A stretch of DNA of 64,000 nt from BJHL01 sp040378885 (GTDB taxonomy: Bacteria; Planctomycetota; Phycisphaerae; Phycisphaerales; UBA1924): the NCBI GenBank assembly GCA_046316615.1, contig JBKDAN010000064.1, forward strand, positions 1-64,000. Direction: 5' to 3'. Below, piece after piece: positions 14,524-23,062 of this stretch. Each line of letters opens with the position of its first letter. The stretch's first letter is position 1. Both the position numbers and the translations under genes were made by a program. The notes beneath the pieces were generated by a model that saw only the letters and a program-made list of their open reading frames with translations, had not been told where the DNA came from and did no database searches.

Positions 14524-16149
14524 TCAGCGGGCGTACTCAATCGCACGCGTTTCGCGCAGCACCGTCACGCGAATTTCGCCCGGGAAGGTCATCTCTTCGC
14601 TCACGCGCTTGGCGATCTGGTGAGCGATGAGGTATGCCTCGTCATCGTCGACCTTGTCAGCATCGATCATCACGCGCACTTCGCGGCCAGCCTGAATCGC
14701 GTGAGCTTCGTTGACGCCCTTGAAGCTGAGAGCGATGTCCTGCAGTTCGTTGAGGCGCTGCACGTACTTCTCAAGGCTTTCGCGGCGAGCGCCGGGACGT
14801 GCGCTGCTGACGGCGTCGGCAGCCATGACGATGGGCGTGTAGAAGCTTGTGCTCGGGATGTCAGCGTGGTGACCGCCGATGGCGTTGAGGACGGGTTCCT
14901 TTTCGCCGAACTGACGGGCGAAGTCCATGCCGATCTTGGGGTGGCCGCCTTCCATCTCGTGGTCCATGGCCTTGCCGATGTCGTGCAGGAATCCGCAGCG
15001 ACGGGCGATGGCACCATCGAGCCCGAGTTGCTCGGCGATGATCTGGCAGAGGAAGCCCACTTCGATGGAGTGGCGCAGCACGTTCTGGCCGTAACTGGTG
15101 CGATAGTGCAGCTTGCCCATCGCTTCGATGACCTTGGGGTGCAAACCACGGAGATTGACTTCGAGCGCGGCTTCCTTGCCGAACTTCATGATCTTCTCGC
15201 CGATTTCGCTCTTGACCTTTTCGACGACTTCTTCGATGCGTGTGGGGTGCATGCGACCGTCGGCGATGAGGCGTTCGAGGCTTTCGACGGCGATTGCCTG
15301 GCGGACCTTGTCGAAGCAGGAAACCACGATGACGCCTGGCGTGTCGTCGACGATGATGTCGACGCCCGTGGCCTTTTCGATGGCGCGGATGTTGCGACCT
15401 TCGCGGCCGATGATGCGGCCCTTCATGTCATCGCTGGGAATGGCGACGCTGCGCACGGTGCTTTCGCTGCTGTGCTCGGCGGCGTAGCGCTGAATGGCCA
15501 TCAGCGTGATTTCGCGGGCCTTGGATTTGGCTTCATTCTCAGCGTCTTCGATCAGCTTGCGGGTCACCTTGGCCACGTCGTGGCGGGCATCTTCTTCCAC
15601 GCGCTTGAGGAGCAATTCCTTGGCGTCGTGGCGGCTCATGCCGGCGATGCTGGTCAGCAGGTCTTTCTGCTGCTCGTAGATGCGCTGGGTTTCGGTGTCG
15701 CGCTTGGTGATGAGTTCCTCGCGCTGGCGGATGGACTCGGCTTGGCGGCTGAGCTGGCTTTCGCGCTGGCTCAGGGTCTCTTCTTTGCGATCCACCAAGT
15801 CTTCGCGCTTGCCCAGACGCTTTTCCTGTTCGCGCACTTCGTCGCGATCCTTTTCGATCTCGGCTTCCATGCGAGACTTCTTCTCCAGCAGGGCCTTCTC
15901 GCCTTCGACGCGGGCTTTCTCGGCTTCGACCTGAGCCTGATTGCGGGCATCGTCAACCAATTTCTTGGCTTCAGCCTTGGCGGAGGTAAGCCGCTGATTG
16001 GTCAGGAACTGCACCAGAAAAAACCCGATCGCGATGCCGACCAGCGCAGCGACGAAAATGAAGACGACTTCAAGCGTTTCAAACGCGGCAAGCGTGAGCG
16101 GGGGCGAGACTGGAGCGGATGTCGCGAGCAGAGAACAAAGTGCCGACAC
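14524..16149 (-). CDS. rny: Ribonuclease Y
   Basis: A 541-residue membrane-tethered endoribonuclease that starts mRNA decay. It has the full family layout: a short N-terminal region with a hydrophobic anchor (about residues 28-50), a long coiled coil, a KH RNA-binding domain (G-R-I-I-G-R-E-G-R-N), and an HD hydrolase domain with the metal-binding F-L-H-D-I-G-K. The start is GTG at 16149, with GGGAGG six bases upstream; the next upstream in-frame codons translate unrelated low-complexity sequence. It is monocistronic and ends at a shared terminator. Confidence 0.95.
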   Translation of the reverse strand: MSALCSLLATSAPVSPPLTLAAFETLEVVFIFVAALVGIAIGFFLVQFLTNQRLTSAKAEAKKLVDDARNQAQVEAEKARVEGEKALLEKKSRMEAEIEKDRDEVREQEKRLGKREDLVDRKEETLSQRESQLSRQAESIRQREELITKRDTETQRIYEQQKDLLTSIAGMSRHDAKELLLKRVEEDARHDVAKVTRKLIEDAENEAKSKAREITLMAIQRYAAEHSSESTVRSVAIPSDDMKGRIIGREGRNIRAIEKATGVDIIVDDTPGVIVVSCFDKVRQAIAVESLERLIADGRMHPTRIEEVVEKVKSEIGEKIMKFGKEAALEVNLRGLHPKVIEAMGKLHYRTSYGQNVLRHSIEVGFLCQIIAEQLGLDGAIARRCGFLHDIGKAMDHEMEGGHPKIGMDFARQFGEKEPVLNAIGGHHADIPSTSFYTPIVMAADAVSSARPGARRESLEKYVQRLNELQDIALSFKGVNEAHAIQAGREVRVMIDADKVDDDEAYLIAHQIAKRVSEEMTFPGEIRVTVLRETRAIEYAR

Positions 16150-16401
16150 TGGGACCTCCCTTGTGTTGCGCGTGCCGTCATGGCGACGCGGGTGGAAGAG
16201 GGGCGTGGGCGACGGACGAACTCGGTTGCGACGTGTGCGACTGGGCGTGGTGCAGAGGAGGCGGAAGCCTCCGACGTTCACGGCGATTCAAGCCAGCGAC
16301 AGGCCACGAGACACCTCGCGGCAGGACGCTTGCTGGAATCAATGACGCTCGGCTTCATGTGCGAGCGGGAGGAAAGAGTGAACGTGGCTGCATGCGGGAG
16401 T

Positions 16402-16432
16402 CCACGCTTCGCGCAGCCTTCGCGAAGGCGTG
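16402..16432. repeat. CCACGC...GCGTGG hairpin
   Basis: CCACGC-TTCGCG pairs with CGCGAA-GGCGTGG around a short loop, with one bulge. It is probably a dispersed palindromic repeat rather than a terminator, since no T-tract follows. Confidence 0.55.
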
Positions 16433-16660
16433 GGGAATGACGCCTGGGACCTTGTCGTCGCGACGCAATGATAAATAAGGGAATGCGCGGCGCGAAGGAA
16501 AGGTGTAAAGTCGCACAGATTGTCGACGACCGGCTCGTATCCGCTGCCGGATGCCCGGACGGGAAACGAATCGAATCTTCACGCGATGGTAGGGTGGCTG
16601 CGGGGCGGGGCGAATCCGACGGATGGGTGGTGTAGCCGGTTGTCGGGCTCACGGCGCGGG

Positions 16661-16666
16661 TATCCT
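16661..16666 (+). promoter_or_regulatory. TANNNT box (TATCCT), 7 nt before ATG
   Basis: TATCCT ends seven bases before the ATG at 16674, without a Shine-Dalgarno sequence in between. Confidence 0.55.
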
Positions 16667-16673
16667 GTCCTCC

Positions 16674-17477
16674 ATGAGCACTCTGCCGCGAGTTGTGTTG
16701 CTGCCGATCATCGTTTCGGTGTCGCTAGCCTTTCTGCTAGCTCCGCTGACGGGCTGTACAGCCACCAAACGCCGCGTGTACGGACGGACGGTGGCGGTGG
16801 CCAACATCGAATCGGTCATGCCGCCGGTGCTGCCTGCCCACATTCCGCCCAGCAAGGTGGCTCCGCTGTTTGGGGTGATCATCGAGAACGCCAGCGGCAA
16901 CGTCGAGGTGATCACTGACCCGAGCATCAAGGTGCCCGAAGTCCGCGCAAAGGTGCATGGGAATGACGAGCGCGAGCACCGCAAGGCCGGCACCGTGCCG
17001 GCGTGGATCGCGGCAAGCATCGAGAAGTACGAGGACATCAACACGCTGCAGGTGCTGGCGGCCGACCCCAGCGACGAGAAACGCAGCGTGGACATTCGCG
17101 TGGTGGTTCCGGCCACGGCGTTTGTCACGGTGAACAATGCTCATGGCACGGTGGAACTCATGAATGTGAGCGGCGCGTTGCAAGTGAACAACGGCGTGGC
17201 GACCGGCAAGGGTGGCAGGGTCATCATCCGCACTGACAAGCCGATCAAGGACGGCGCGATCATTCGTGTGCGCGGCGGCGACGTGACGCTGGCGTTTGGC
17301 ACCGGCAGCGCGGGGCCGATTGATGCCAAGGCTCGCAGCGTCAACATTCGCACACCTGCCCACGCGGCGCGGGGCGTCGTGAGCGATCGCGAAAACTACA
17401 CGGGCGAACTGGGCACGCTGGGCAAGCCTCTGGTGCTGCGTGTGCCGGACGGCACGCTGACTCTGTTTGTCGAATGA
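16674..17477 (+). CDS. Lipoprotein with DUF4097/adhesin-like beta region
   Basis: A 267-residue predicted lipoprotein. The signal sequence ends in a lipobox L-T-G-C (Cys27 or close). The rest is beta-rich, with repeating short strands such as G-N-V-E-V-I-T, G-T-V-E-L-M-N and G-T-L-T-L-F-V, as in DUF4097 or auto-adhesin head domains. A membrane-associated structural or sensing role is likely, but nothing catalytic is visible. The start is set by the TATCCT box and by the signal peptide; an upstream ATG at 16623 would bury the signal. folD follows 25 bp downstream. Confidence 0.75.
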   Translation: MSTLPRVVLLPIIVSVSLAFLLAPLTGCTATKRRVYGRTVAVANIESVMPPVLPAHIPPSKVAPLFGVIIENASGNVEVITDPSIKVPEVRAKVHGNDEREHRKAGTVPAWIAASIEKYEDINTLQVLAADPSDEKRSVDIRVVVPATAFVTVNNAHGTVELMNVSGALQVNNGVATGKGGRVIIRTDKPIKDGAIIRVRGGDVTLAFGTGSAGPIDAKARSVNIRTPAHAARGVVSDRENYTGELGTLGKPLVLRVPDGTLTLFVE

Positions 17478-17502
17478 TCCCCAACACTCGACGATTTGCC
17501 GC

Positions 17503-18408
17503 ATGACTCCCACTTCCGCCCGCATCATTGATGGCAACGCACTGGCCGCGACGCTGCGCGAACAGATCGCGGCGCGCACCGCTGCGCTCAAGCAACGCGA
17601 CAAGCCCGTGGCGCTGGATGCGGTGCTGGTGGAAAGCGGCGATAACGGCGCTCGCGTGTACGCGGAGAACCAAGCGAAGACCTGCGAGAAAGTCGGCATC
17701 GCGTATCGGCTGCATCGGCTGCCTGAAGGCTCGTCATTTGACGACATCGCGGCGAAGGTGAGCGCATTGAGCGCGAGTCATGAGTGCCATGCCGTCATGG
17801 TGCATGTGCCGCTGCCTGCGGGTATTGATCCGTATCGCGTGCAGCGGCTGATTCATGTGGACAAAGACGTCGAGGGCGTGAACCCCGCGAACATCGGCAA
17901 CATCGTGTACGGTCGCAGCAGCCTTGCACCGTGCACCGCGCTGGCGGTTGTCAAGATGGTCGAGAGCGTGCACGGACCGACCAATCACATCTTCGGTGAG
18001 CCTGCGCCGGGGCCGCTGCTGCGCGGCAAGGTCGCGGTTGTCGTCGGCGCGAGTGATGTGGTGGGCAAGCCCATCGCCGTCATGCTCATGCGGCATGAAG
18101 CGACAGTGATCAGTTGCAACAAGTGGACGCCTGAGATGCCGGCTTACGCACGCAGCGCAGACGTGTTGGTTGCCGCAGCGGGTGTGCCCGGGTTGATCAC
18201 GCAAGAGATGGTCAAGCACGGTGCGACGGTGATTGACGTTGGCGTCAATCGCATTGCTACTGCGGATGGCAAGACCAAGACCGTCGGCGATGTGGCGTTT
18301 GAGCAGGTGAGCAAAGTCGCCGCGCACATCAGCCCGGTGCCCGGCGGCGTGGGGCCAGTGACGGTTGCGATGCTGCTGCTCAATGTCGTCCAGAGCGCCG
18401 AGCGCTGA
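17503..18408 (+). CDS. folD: Methylenetetrahydrofolate dehydrogenase/cyclohydrolase FolD
   Basis: A 301-residue bifunctional enzyme of one-carbon metabolism. It oxidises 5,10-methylene-THF to methenyl-THF with NADP and then hydrolyses it to 10-formyl-THF. The catalytic Lys lies in Y-A-E-N-Q-A-K-T. The V-H-V-P-L-P substrate motif, V-V-V-G-A-S-D-V-V-G-K-P nucleotide-binding motif and P-V-P-G-G-V-G-P-V-T are all present. The ATG at 17503 matches the family start. It is probably cotranscribed with the upstream lipoprotein gene, 25 bp away. It converges closely with the M29 peptidase gene. Confidence 0.95.
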   Translation: MTPTSARIIDGNALAATLREQIAARTAALKQRDKPVALDAVLVESGDNGARVYAENQAKTCEKVGIAYRLHRLPEGSSFDDIAAKVSALSASHECHAVMVHVPLPAGIDPYRVQRLIHVDKDVEGVNPANIGNIVYGRSSLAPCTALAVVKMVESVHGPTNHIFGEPAPGPLLRGKVAVVVGASDVVGKPIAVMLMRHEATVISCNKWTPEMPAYARSADVLVAAAGVPGLITQEMVKHGATVIDVGVNRIATADGKTKTVGDVAFEQVSKVAAHISPVPGGVGPVTVAMLLLNVVQSAER

Positions 18409-18412
18409 TCGC

Positions 18413-19579
18413 TCAGGTGGGCCCGGGCCAGCCGTCGAAGACGAACAAGCCATCTTTGTGGAAGACTTCGCCATCCGCGGCGATGGTGGCGCCGCGCAGT
18501 CTCGCACCACTGGAAAGCGTGCGTGGACGCATGTCGCAGACCATGTCCCAGTGCAGGCCGCTTTCGTTGAAGTTGCCGCTCTTGGGGTAGCCCGCACCGA
18601 CCGCGGCGTGGAATGTGCCGCCGATCTTCTCGTCAAAGAGGGTGTTCTTCATGAACTGCGTGATGCCGTAGTTGGTGCCGATCGCGATCTCGCCCAGGTT
18701 GCGTGCACCTTCATCTTGATCGAGCATGCGGAAGAGAAAGTCCTCGCCGTGTTTGGCGCTGGCGTCGATCACGCGACCACCCTTGAAGGCCAGTCGCACG
18801 CCTTCAACTTCGTGGCCCTGGTAGACCGCGGGGAAGTTGTAGTTGACGTGACCATCCACGCCTCGCGGGCCCGCGAAGACTTCGCCATCGGGGAAGTTGC
18901 TCTGGCCGCAGCAGTTGATCCAGGTGGAACCGTCAACACCCACGCGCAGGTCGGTGCCGTCGTTCTCGTCGCTGGAGGGCACGAAGAAGCGAAGCTCCTT
19001 GCGTTTCTGCAGCCAGTCGCACACACGCTGCTGACGAGTCTCAACCTCGCGCCACGCAGCGGCGGGATCGGGCAGATGCAGCAGACCGGCGTTGAAAATG
19101 AAGTCCTCAAACTGCGTGAGGCTCATGCCGGCATCTTGCGCGCTGCCATGTGTGGGGAACTGCGTGCCGCACCAGCGCAGCGATTCGTCGGCTTCTCGCT
19201 CCATGAAACGCTTCAGGAAGGGGCGGCGGGCTTGTTGGAGCAACGCGGCCTTGCGAGAATCGTAACGCGAGAGGAAGCGGCTATTGACTTCGACCCACAG
19301 CCCGATCGAGACATCGACACGCTCGATGTAGTCGCTCATGAACGCGGGCGGGTTGGCGATCTGCTCATCGCTGCCATGTGCCACGAGCAGTTCTTGAAGC
19401 GATTCACTCCGCGGCACATAGAACGGCTGACCGCCGGCCTTGAGCGCGGCTTCGTAGATCGCTTCGACCATCGGCATGGCTATGGGATCGGCGAGGATAC
19501 CGACCACGTCGCCCTTCTTGACTTGGGTTGCGTAGTTCACCAGGACGCTGGCGAGTTTGTTGAGTCGAGGATCGCGCAT
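18413..19579 (-). CDS. M29 family aminopeptidase
   Basis: A 388-residue metallo-aminopeptidase of the AmpS/aminopeptidase T (M29) family, which removes N-terminal residues from peptides in the cytoplasm. Family hallmarks are N-F-P-D-G-E-V-F, then G-E-I-A-I-G-T-N, D-E-K-I-G-G-T-F-H-A-A-V-G and the final G-L-H-W-D-M-V; together they supply the Glu, His and Asp ligands of the two-metal site. GGAAAGG lies upstream of the ATG at 19579. The stop codon is only five bases from that of folD. Confidence 0.92.
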   Translation of the reverse strand: MRDPRLNKLASVLVNYATQVKKGDVVGILADPIAMPMVEAIYEAALKAGGQPFYVPRSESLQELLVAHGSDEQIANPPAFMSDYIERVDVSIGLWVEVNSRFLSRYDSRKAALLQQARRPFLKRFMEREADESLRWCGTQFPTHGSAQDAGMSLTQFEDFIFNAGLLHLPDPAAAWREVETRQQRVCDWLQKRKELRFFVPSSDENDGTDLRVGVDGSTWINCCGQSNFPDGEVFAGPRGVDGHVNYNFPAVYQGHEVEGVRLAFKGGRVIDASAKHGEDFLFRMLDQDEGARNLGEIAIGTNYGITQFMKNTLFDEKIGGTFHAAVGAGYPKSGNFNESGLHWDMVCDMRPRTLSSGARLRGATIAADGEVFHKDGLFVFDGWPGPT

Positions 19580-19663
19580 GTCGGCCTTTCCGTGCGTTCC
19601 CCCCGCGTGCGCTCGCTCCTGCGAGCAGGGCGAGTGTAGACGACACGGCTGCCTGGGCGACGC

Positions 19664-20137
19664 TCAGCGATGCTTCCACCACGCCGCGATCACAAGCAGC
19701 ACCATGCACACGCCGATAGCGAAGGCGTGTCGCGGCCCCATCATGGAGACAAGAAAGCCGCTCATGATGAGCGCGAAGCCGACGCTTGCGATGAGGGCCC
19801 GACGTTTGCGACGCGCTCGCTGTACCGCGAACGAAAAGCTGGGACGTGCGTCGGGCGCCATGCCCTCCAACTGACCGACATCGATCTCGTTCCAGTCAAG
19901 GTCGACCGAATCCTGGCGATTGCGGCGCAGCTCTTCGGCGGCTCGCTGCAAATCACGTCGGCGCACCTGCACCTTGATGGGATCGGTGTAGCCAGCCTCC
20001 CACTGCATCGTGTTGGCGGTGGCGGCAAAGACCTTGGCGGGAATGCCCGCGGCCTGCAGCACATTGACGAAGTTCGCGCCCTCGAACTCGGTGCGAGCTG
20101 TTGTCAGCGTGACCAGCATGTCCGGATCATCCGGCAT
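19664..20137 (-). CDS. DUF2007-like domain protein with membrane tail
   Basis: A 157-residue protein. The first 75 residues fit the DUF2007 'putative signal transducing protein' pattern: A-x-T-x-F-E-G-A-N-F followed by a short helix and I-K-V-Q-V-R-R-R-D-L-Q-R-A. After a basic linker, two hydrophobic segments (about 113-152) form a hairpin in the membrane. DUF2007 is structurally related to the signalling protein GlnB; the ligand here is unknown. The start may be ATG at 20137 or 20119. It lies 84 bp upstream of the M29 gene on the same strand. Confidence 0.7.
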   Translation of the reverse strand: MPDDPDMLVTLTTARTEFEGANFVNVLQAAGIPAKVFAATANTMQWEAGYTDPIKVQVRRRDLQRAAEELRRNRQDSVDLDWNEIDVGQLEGMAPDARPSFSFAVQRARRKRRALIASVGFALIMSGFLVSMMGPRHAFAIGVCMVLLVIAAWWKHR

Positions 20138-20176
20138 GGACTGTCTGATGCCCCGCCCGGCAACCCGTCACGCGGC

Positions 20177-20182
20177 TACCTT
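20177..20182 (+). promoter_or_regulatory. TANNNT box (TACCTT) before upstream ORF
   Basis: TACCTT ends eight bases before the ATG at 20191, which opens a 21-codon ORF overlapping the glycosyltransferase start. Confidence 0.4.
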
Positions 20183-20190
20183 GTGGCGCG

Positions 20191-20256
20191 ATGGAAACGC
20201 CCTATAAGGGCCTTCGTTCTCGCCATGGCAACTGGCCCTCAGCGCAGGTGACGTGA
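20191..20256 (+). CDS. Short upstream ORF overlapping glycosyltransferase start
   Basis: A 21-codon ORF with ATG at 20191 and TGA at 20254-20256. The stop overlaps the GTG start (20253-20255) of the next gene as GTGA, the usual arrangement for translational coupling. TACCTT sits eight bases before the ATG. The peptide shows no motif. It could be a leader peptide; chance occurrence is also possible. Confidence 0.35.
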   Translation: METPYKGLRSRHGNWPSAQVT

Positions 20257-21449
20257 CGACCGAAAGACGAACATCGCTCGTTTGCGTCCGCCCACTGTTT
20301 TCCGCCCCGTCAGAGCAGGAGTTGCCGGTTCTCGTGAAGCATGTGCTGGTCATTTCGGTGGGTCGTCGGCGTGGCGCGGTGGTGAACATGCAGCTTGACG
20401 GCTTTGCGCGCTTTGCAAGCGAGCTTCGCCGTGAGCTGGGCGTGCGGTTTGACACGGTGGAAGTGCCGACACTCGAGTTTGTCGCGCACGCCGTCACGTT
20501 GTACCGCACTGATGTGGTCGTGCTGGTTCCCAACTGGTCAGAACCGGCGGAGAGTGTGATGGAGACGATCCGCTCGCTGCGCAGCCAGCCGTTGCAGCCT
20601 CGCATCGTGTATCTCGATACGTTCGACCCGACAAGCTCGCCGCACTTTGGTGTGCTGCCTCTGGTGGATCGATATCTGAAAACCAAGGCGCTTCGGGACT
20701 CGAGCAACTACTGCGCGCCGTGGCAGGGCGGACACGTTCTGAGCGATCACGCGGCACGTGTGCTCAAGTGCGATCTTGAGGGCTGGTACTTCGGCTCGGC
20801 GGTTGATCCCGCGCACGTGAACAAGATCGTGCCGTGCTGGAACTTTGGCATTGCGCATCACTTCGAGCGACTGCTAAGGCCTGCGGAACTGCTGGGGCGC
20901 GAGTGGGCGTCTCGATCCATCGACGTGAATCGCCGCATTTCGCTGCCACACGGAGATGATCCGTCGGACACGTGGTACGGCACGTACCGACGCGCTTCGC
21001 AAGAAGCTTTGGATCCGCTCGCATCACGTGTGCGCTGCACACAGACTGACCGCGTGCATCGCCGCAAGTACTTGTGGGAGATGGTGCGCAGCAAGATTGT
21101 GTTCAGTCCCTTTGGCTGGGGCGAAGTCTGCTTCCGAGATTATGAAGCGGTCGCGTGCGGGTGCCTGCTCGTGAAGCCGTCGATGGAACACGTTGCGACT
21201 TCGCCGGACATCTTCGTGCCTGGCGAGACGTACGTGCCCGTCAAGTGGGATTTTTCCGATCTTGTGCCCGTGATTGAGGAGTGCCTGGCGAACCCCGCGC
21301 GATCAGCCCGCATCGCTGCGAACGCTCGGCGTGTGCTGACCGATTACTACACTCGCGGGGGGTTTGTCGCCGACGTTCGGCGCAGTTTGGAAGGACTCGT
21401 GGAGATGTCGCCCGGCCCCTCGAATGTGCCGGCGCTCGTGAAGGCGTAG
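20253..21449 (+). CDS. Glycosyltransferase, CgeB/exostosin-like (paralogue 1)
   Basis: A 398-residue predicted cytoplasmic glycosyltransferase of the GT-B fold. The C-terminal half contains F-S-P-F-G-W-G-E-V-C-F-R-D-Y-E-A-V, the nucleotide-sugar-binding loop of CgeB- and exostosin-like enzymes, then A-C-G-C-L-L-V-K-P and a final helix-rich segment. The N-terminal half has V-L-V-I-S-V-G, the first strand of the fold. Compared with the next gene it carries about 30 extra N-terminal residues, so the true start could lie later than the GTG at 20253. The acceptor is unknown. Tandem duplication suggests successive steps on one surface glycan. Confidence 0.8.
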   Translation: MTTERRTSLVCVRPLFSAPSEQELPVLVKHVLVISVGRRRGAVVNMQLDGFARFASELRRELGVRFDTVEVPTLEFVAHAVTLYRTDVVVLVPNWSEPAESVMETIRSLRSQPLQPRIVYLDTFDPTSSPHFGVLPLVDRYLKTKALRDSSNYCAPWQGGHVLSDHAARVLKCDLEGWYFGSAVDPAHVNKIVPCWNFGIAHHFERLLRPAELLGREWASRSIDVNRRISLPHGDDPSDTWYGTYRRASQEALDPLASRVRCTQTDRVHRRKYLWEMVRSKIVFSPFGWGEVCFRDYEAVACGCLLVKPSMEHVATSPDIFVPGETYVPVKWDFSDLVPVIEECLANPARSARIAANARRVLTDYYTRGGFVADVRRSLEGLVEMSPGPSNVPALVKA

Positions 21450-21455
21450 CGCTGC

Positions 21456-22532
21456 ATGCATGTTCTGATTGTCAACATCGGGGAGAAGACCGAAGCCATC
21501 GCGACCACGCACGCGCAAGGCTTTTCGTTGCACGCGAGCACACTCAAGTCTCGCCTGGATATCACCAGCGAGCAGATGGAAGTGCCGCATCCGCGTGACC
21601 TGGCGGGTGCGATTGCGCGCATCAAGCCGGCACTGGCGATTGTGCAGCCGACCTGGCGTCACAGCGCTGAAGATGTGATCGCGGGCTTTCGCGCCGTGTA
21701 TGAGAAGCCCGAGCGTCCCAAGCTCGTGCTTCTTGATTGGTACGCGCCGACAAGTTCGCCGCACTTTGGCGTGCTGCCTTATGTCGATCGATATCTCAAG
21801 CGCACCGTGATGGTCGACTTCGCGGAGTATCGCAAGCCCTACATCGGCGGCTACGCCGTAGCGGACTACGTGTGCCGCATGCTGGAGCTTGATCTGGGCA
21901 ACTGGAACTTCGGCAGCGCGATTCCCGCGGGGCACGAACACAAGCTGTGGATGGGCTGGAATTTCGGCATTGGCAGCACGTATCACAAGCTCATCAAGTT
22001 CGCGAGCGTGTTCGGCAAGAGCTGGAATCGCCGCAGCGTGGATGTGAATCGCCGGCTCGGTCCGCCGCCCAAGAGTCTGGCGCCCAACGAGTGGTATCAG
22101 AACTATCGCGACGCGGCGCTGAAGTCGATGGACCCGCTGGTGGGCAAGTGGCGCTGCTCCGACTACCAGCGTGTGCCCCGGCGCAAGTACATCTTTGAGC
22201 TGCTCAACAGCAAGATGGTCTTCAGCCCCTTTGGCTGGGGCGAGGTCTGCTTCCGCGATTACGAAGCCGTCTGCTGCGGCGCACTGCTGGTCAAGCCCAG
22301 CATGAAACACGTGGTGACCAGCCCCAACATCTACGTGGATTACGAGACCTATATCCCCGTCGCCTGGGATCTTTCCGACGCGGCGGAAGTCATCTCGTAC
22401 TACTTGCAGAACCCCGAAAAGGCCTCGAAAATCGCGAAGAACGCCCAGGAGGTGCTCCGCGATTACTACAAAAACGAGCGCTTCGTGGATGACGTTGAGC
22501 GCAGCCTGAGAGGCCTGCTTCCGGGGCTTTGA
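21456..22532 (+). CDS. Glycosyltransferase, CgeB/exostosin-like (paralogue 2)
   Basis: A 358-residue paralogue of the preceding product; the two can be aligned end to end. Shared blocks include the S-S-P-H-F-G-V-L-P region, N-R-R-S-V-D-V-N-R-R and F-S-P-F-G-W-G-E-V-C-F-R-D-Y-E-A-V. The start ATG is six bases after the upstream stop, so the genes form an operon. Conservation of the C-terminal half with divergence of the N-terminal half suggests a shared sugar donor and different acceptors. Confidence 0.82.
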   Translation: MHVLIVNIGEKTEAIATTHAQGFSLHASTLKSRLDITSEQMEVPHPRDLAGAIARIKPALAIVQPTWRHSAEDVIAGFRAVYEKPERPKLVLLDWYAPTSSPHFGVLPYVDRYLKRTVMVDFAEYRKPYIGGYAVADYVCRMLELDLGNWNFGSAIPAGHEHKLWMGWNFGIGSTYHKLIKFASVFGKSWNRRSVDVNRRLGPPPKSLAPNEWYQNYRDAALKSMDPLVGKWRCSDYQRVPRRKYIFELLNSKMVFSPFGWGEVCFRDYEAVCCGALLVKPSMKHVVTSPNIYVDYETYIPVAWDLSDAAEVISYYLQNPEKASKIAKNAQEVLRDYYKNERFVDDVERSLRGLLPGL

Positions 22533-22624
22533 AAGTCGCCTTTGGCGACCGATTCGTCCGCTCTTGCTTTGTGCACGCGCTCGCTACGATTCGGTGCTCG
22601 CAGGGGAGCCTCGGGAGGCTGATC

Positions 22625-23041
22625 GTGTCTGTCGCCGCTTCGCTTAAGTCGTCGCGTGATCCTGGTTCGAACACCGTGTCCAACGGGCTGCGTGTTGTTG
22701 TGCGCCCGTTCTACATTGCGGAACAGAGCCAGCCGGAACACAGCAAGTTCGCATGGGGCTATCGCATTCGCATGACCAACGAAGGCGACAAACGCTGCCG
22801 CCTGTTGCGCCGTCACTGGCTCATCGTTGATGGCGAAGGCGAACGGAAGGAAGTGCACGGCGAGGGCGTCGTGGGACACTTCCCCGATCTGTCACCCGGC
22901 GAGTTCTTCGAGTACACGAGCTTTTGCCCGCTTGAGTATCCATGGGGCACCATGGAGGGCTCGTACGAGTTTATCGACGAAGACGGCACCCACTTTGAAG
23001 CGGCGATCGGCCGGTTCTTTCTCGTCAGCCCGCACGTGTGA
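22625..23041 (+). CDS. apaG: ApaG domain protein
   Basis: A 138-residue ApaG (DUF525) protein with the characteristic all-beta core: F-A-W-G-Y-R-I-R-M-T-N-E-G, L-L-R-R-H-W-L-I-V-D-G-E-G and F-E-Y-T-S-F-C-P-L. The role is not settled in bacteria; it is linked to nucleotide or pyrophosphate binding. The GTG at 22625 is chosen because GGGAGG lies seven bases upstream and gives family-like length. Extending to ATG-less codons at 22529 only reads through the intergenic region. It is in the same direction as the glycosyltransferases, 92 bp downstream. Confidence 0.85.
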   Translation: MSVAASLKSSRDPGSNTVSNGLRVVVRPFYIAEQSQPEHSKFAWGYRIRMTNEGDKRCRLLRRHWLIVDGEGERKEVHGEGVVGHFPDLSPGEFFEYTSFCPLEYPWGTMEGSYEFIDEDGTHFEAAIGRFFLVSPHV

Positions 23042-23062
23042 TCACGCGCGGGCCGGCGCGAC

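Larger units (their letters stand above)
16150..16673. other. Intergenic region without a recognised gene
   Basis: About 520 bp between divergent rny and the lipoprotein gene. It holds the rny Shine-Dalgarno sequence, a hairpin at 16402-16432 and the TATCCT box at 16661. No ORF with recognisable coding character is seen. Confidence 0.6.

Noticed and set aside
14461..16440. A 659-codon plus-strand frame opposite rny
   Set aside because: It is a Phe/Asp/Ala-rich shadow of rny. All RNase Y domains are read on the minus strand.
20253..22532. The tandem glycosyltransferases as one gene split by a frameshift
   Set aside because: They are two full-length, alignable paralogues with a normal six-base gap, not two parts of one protein.
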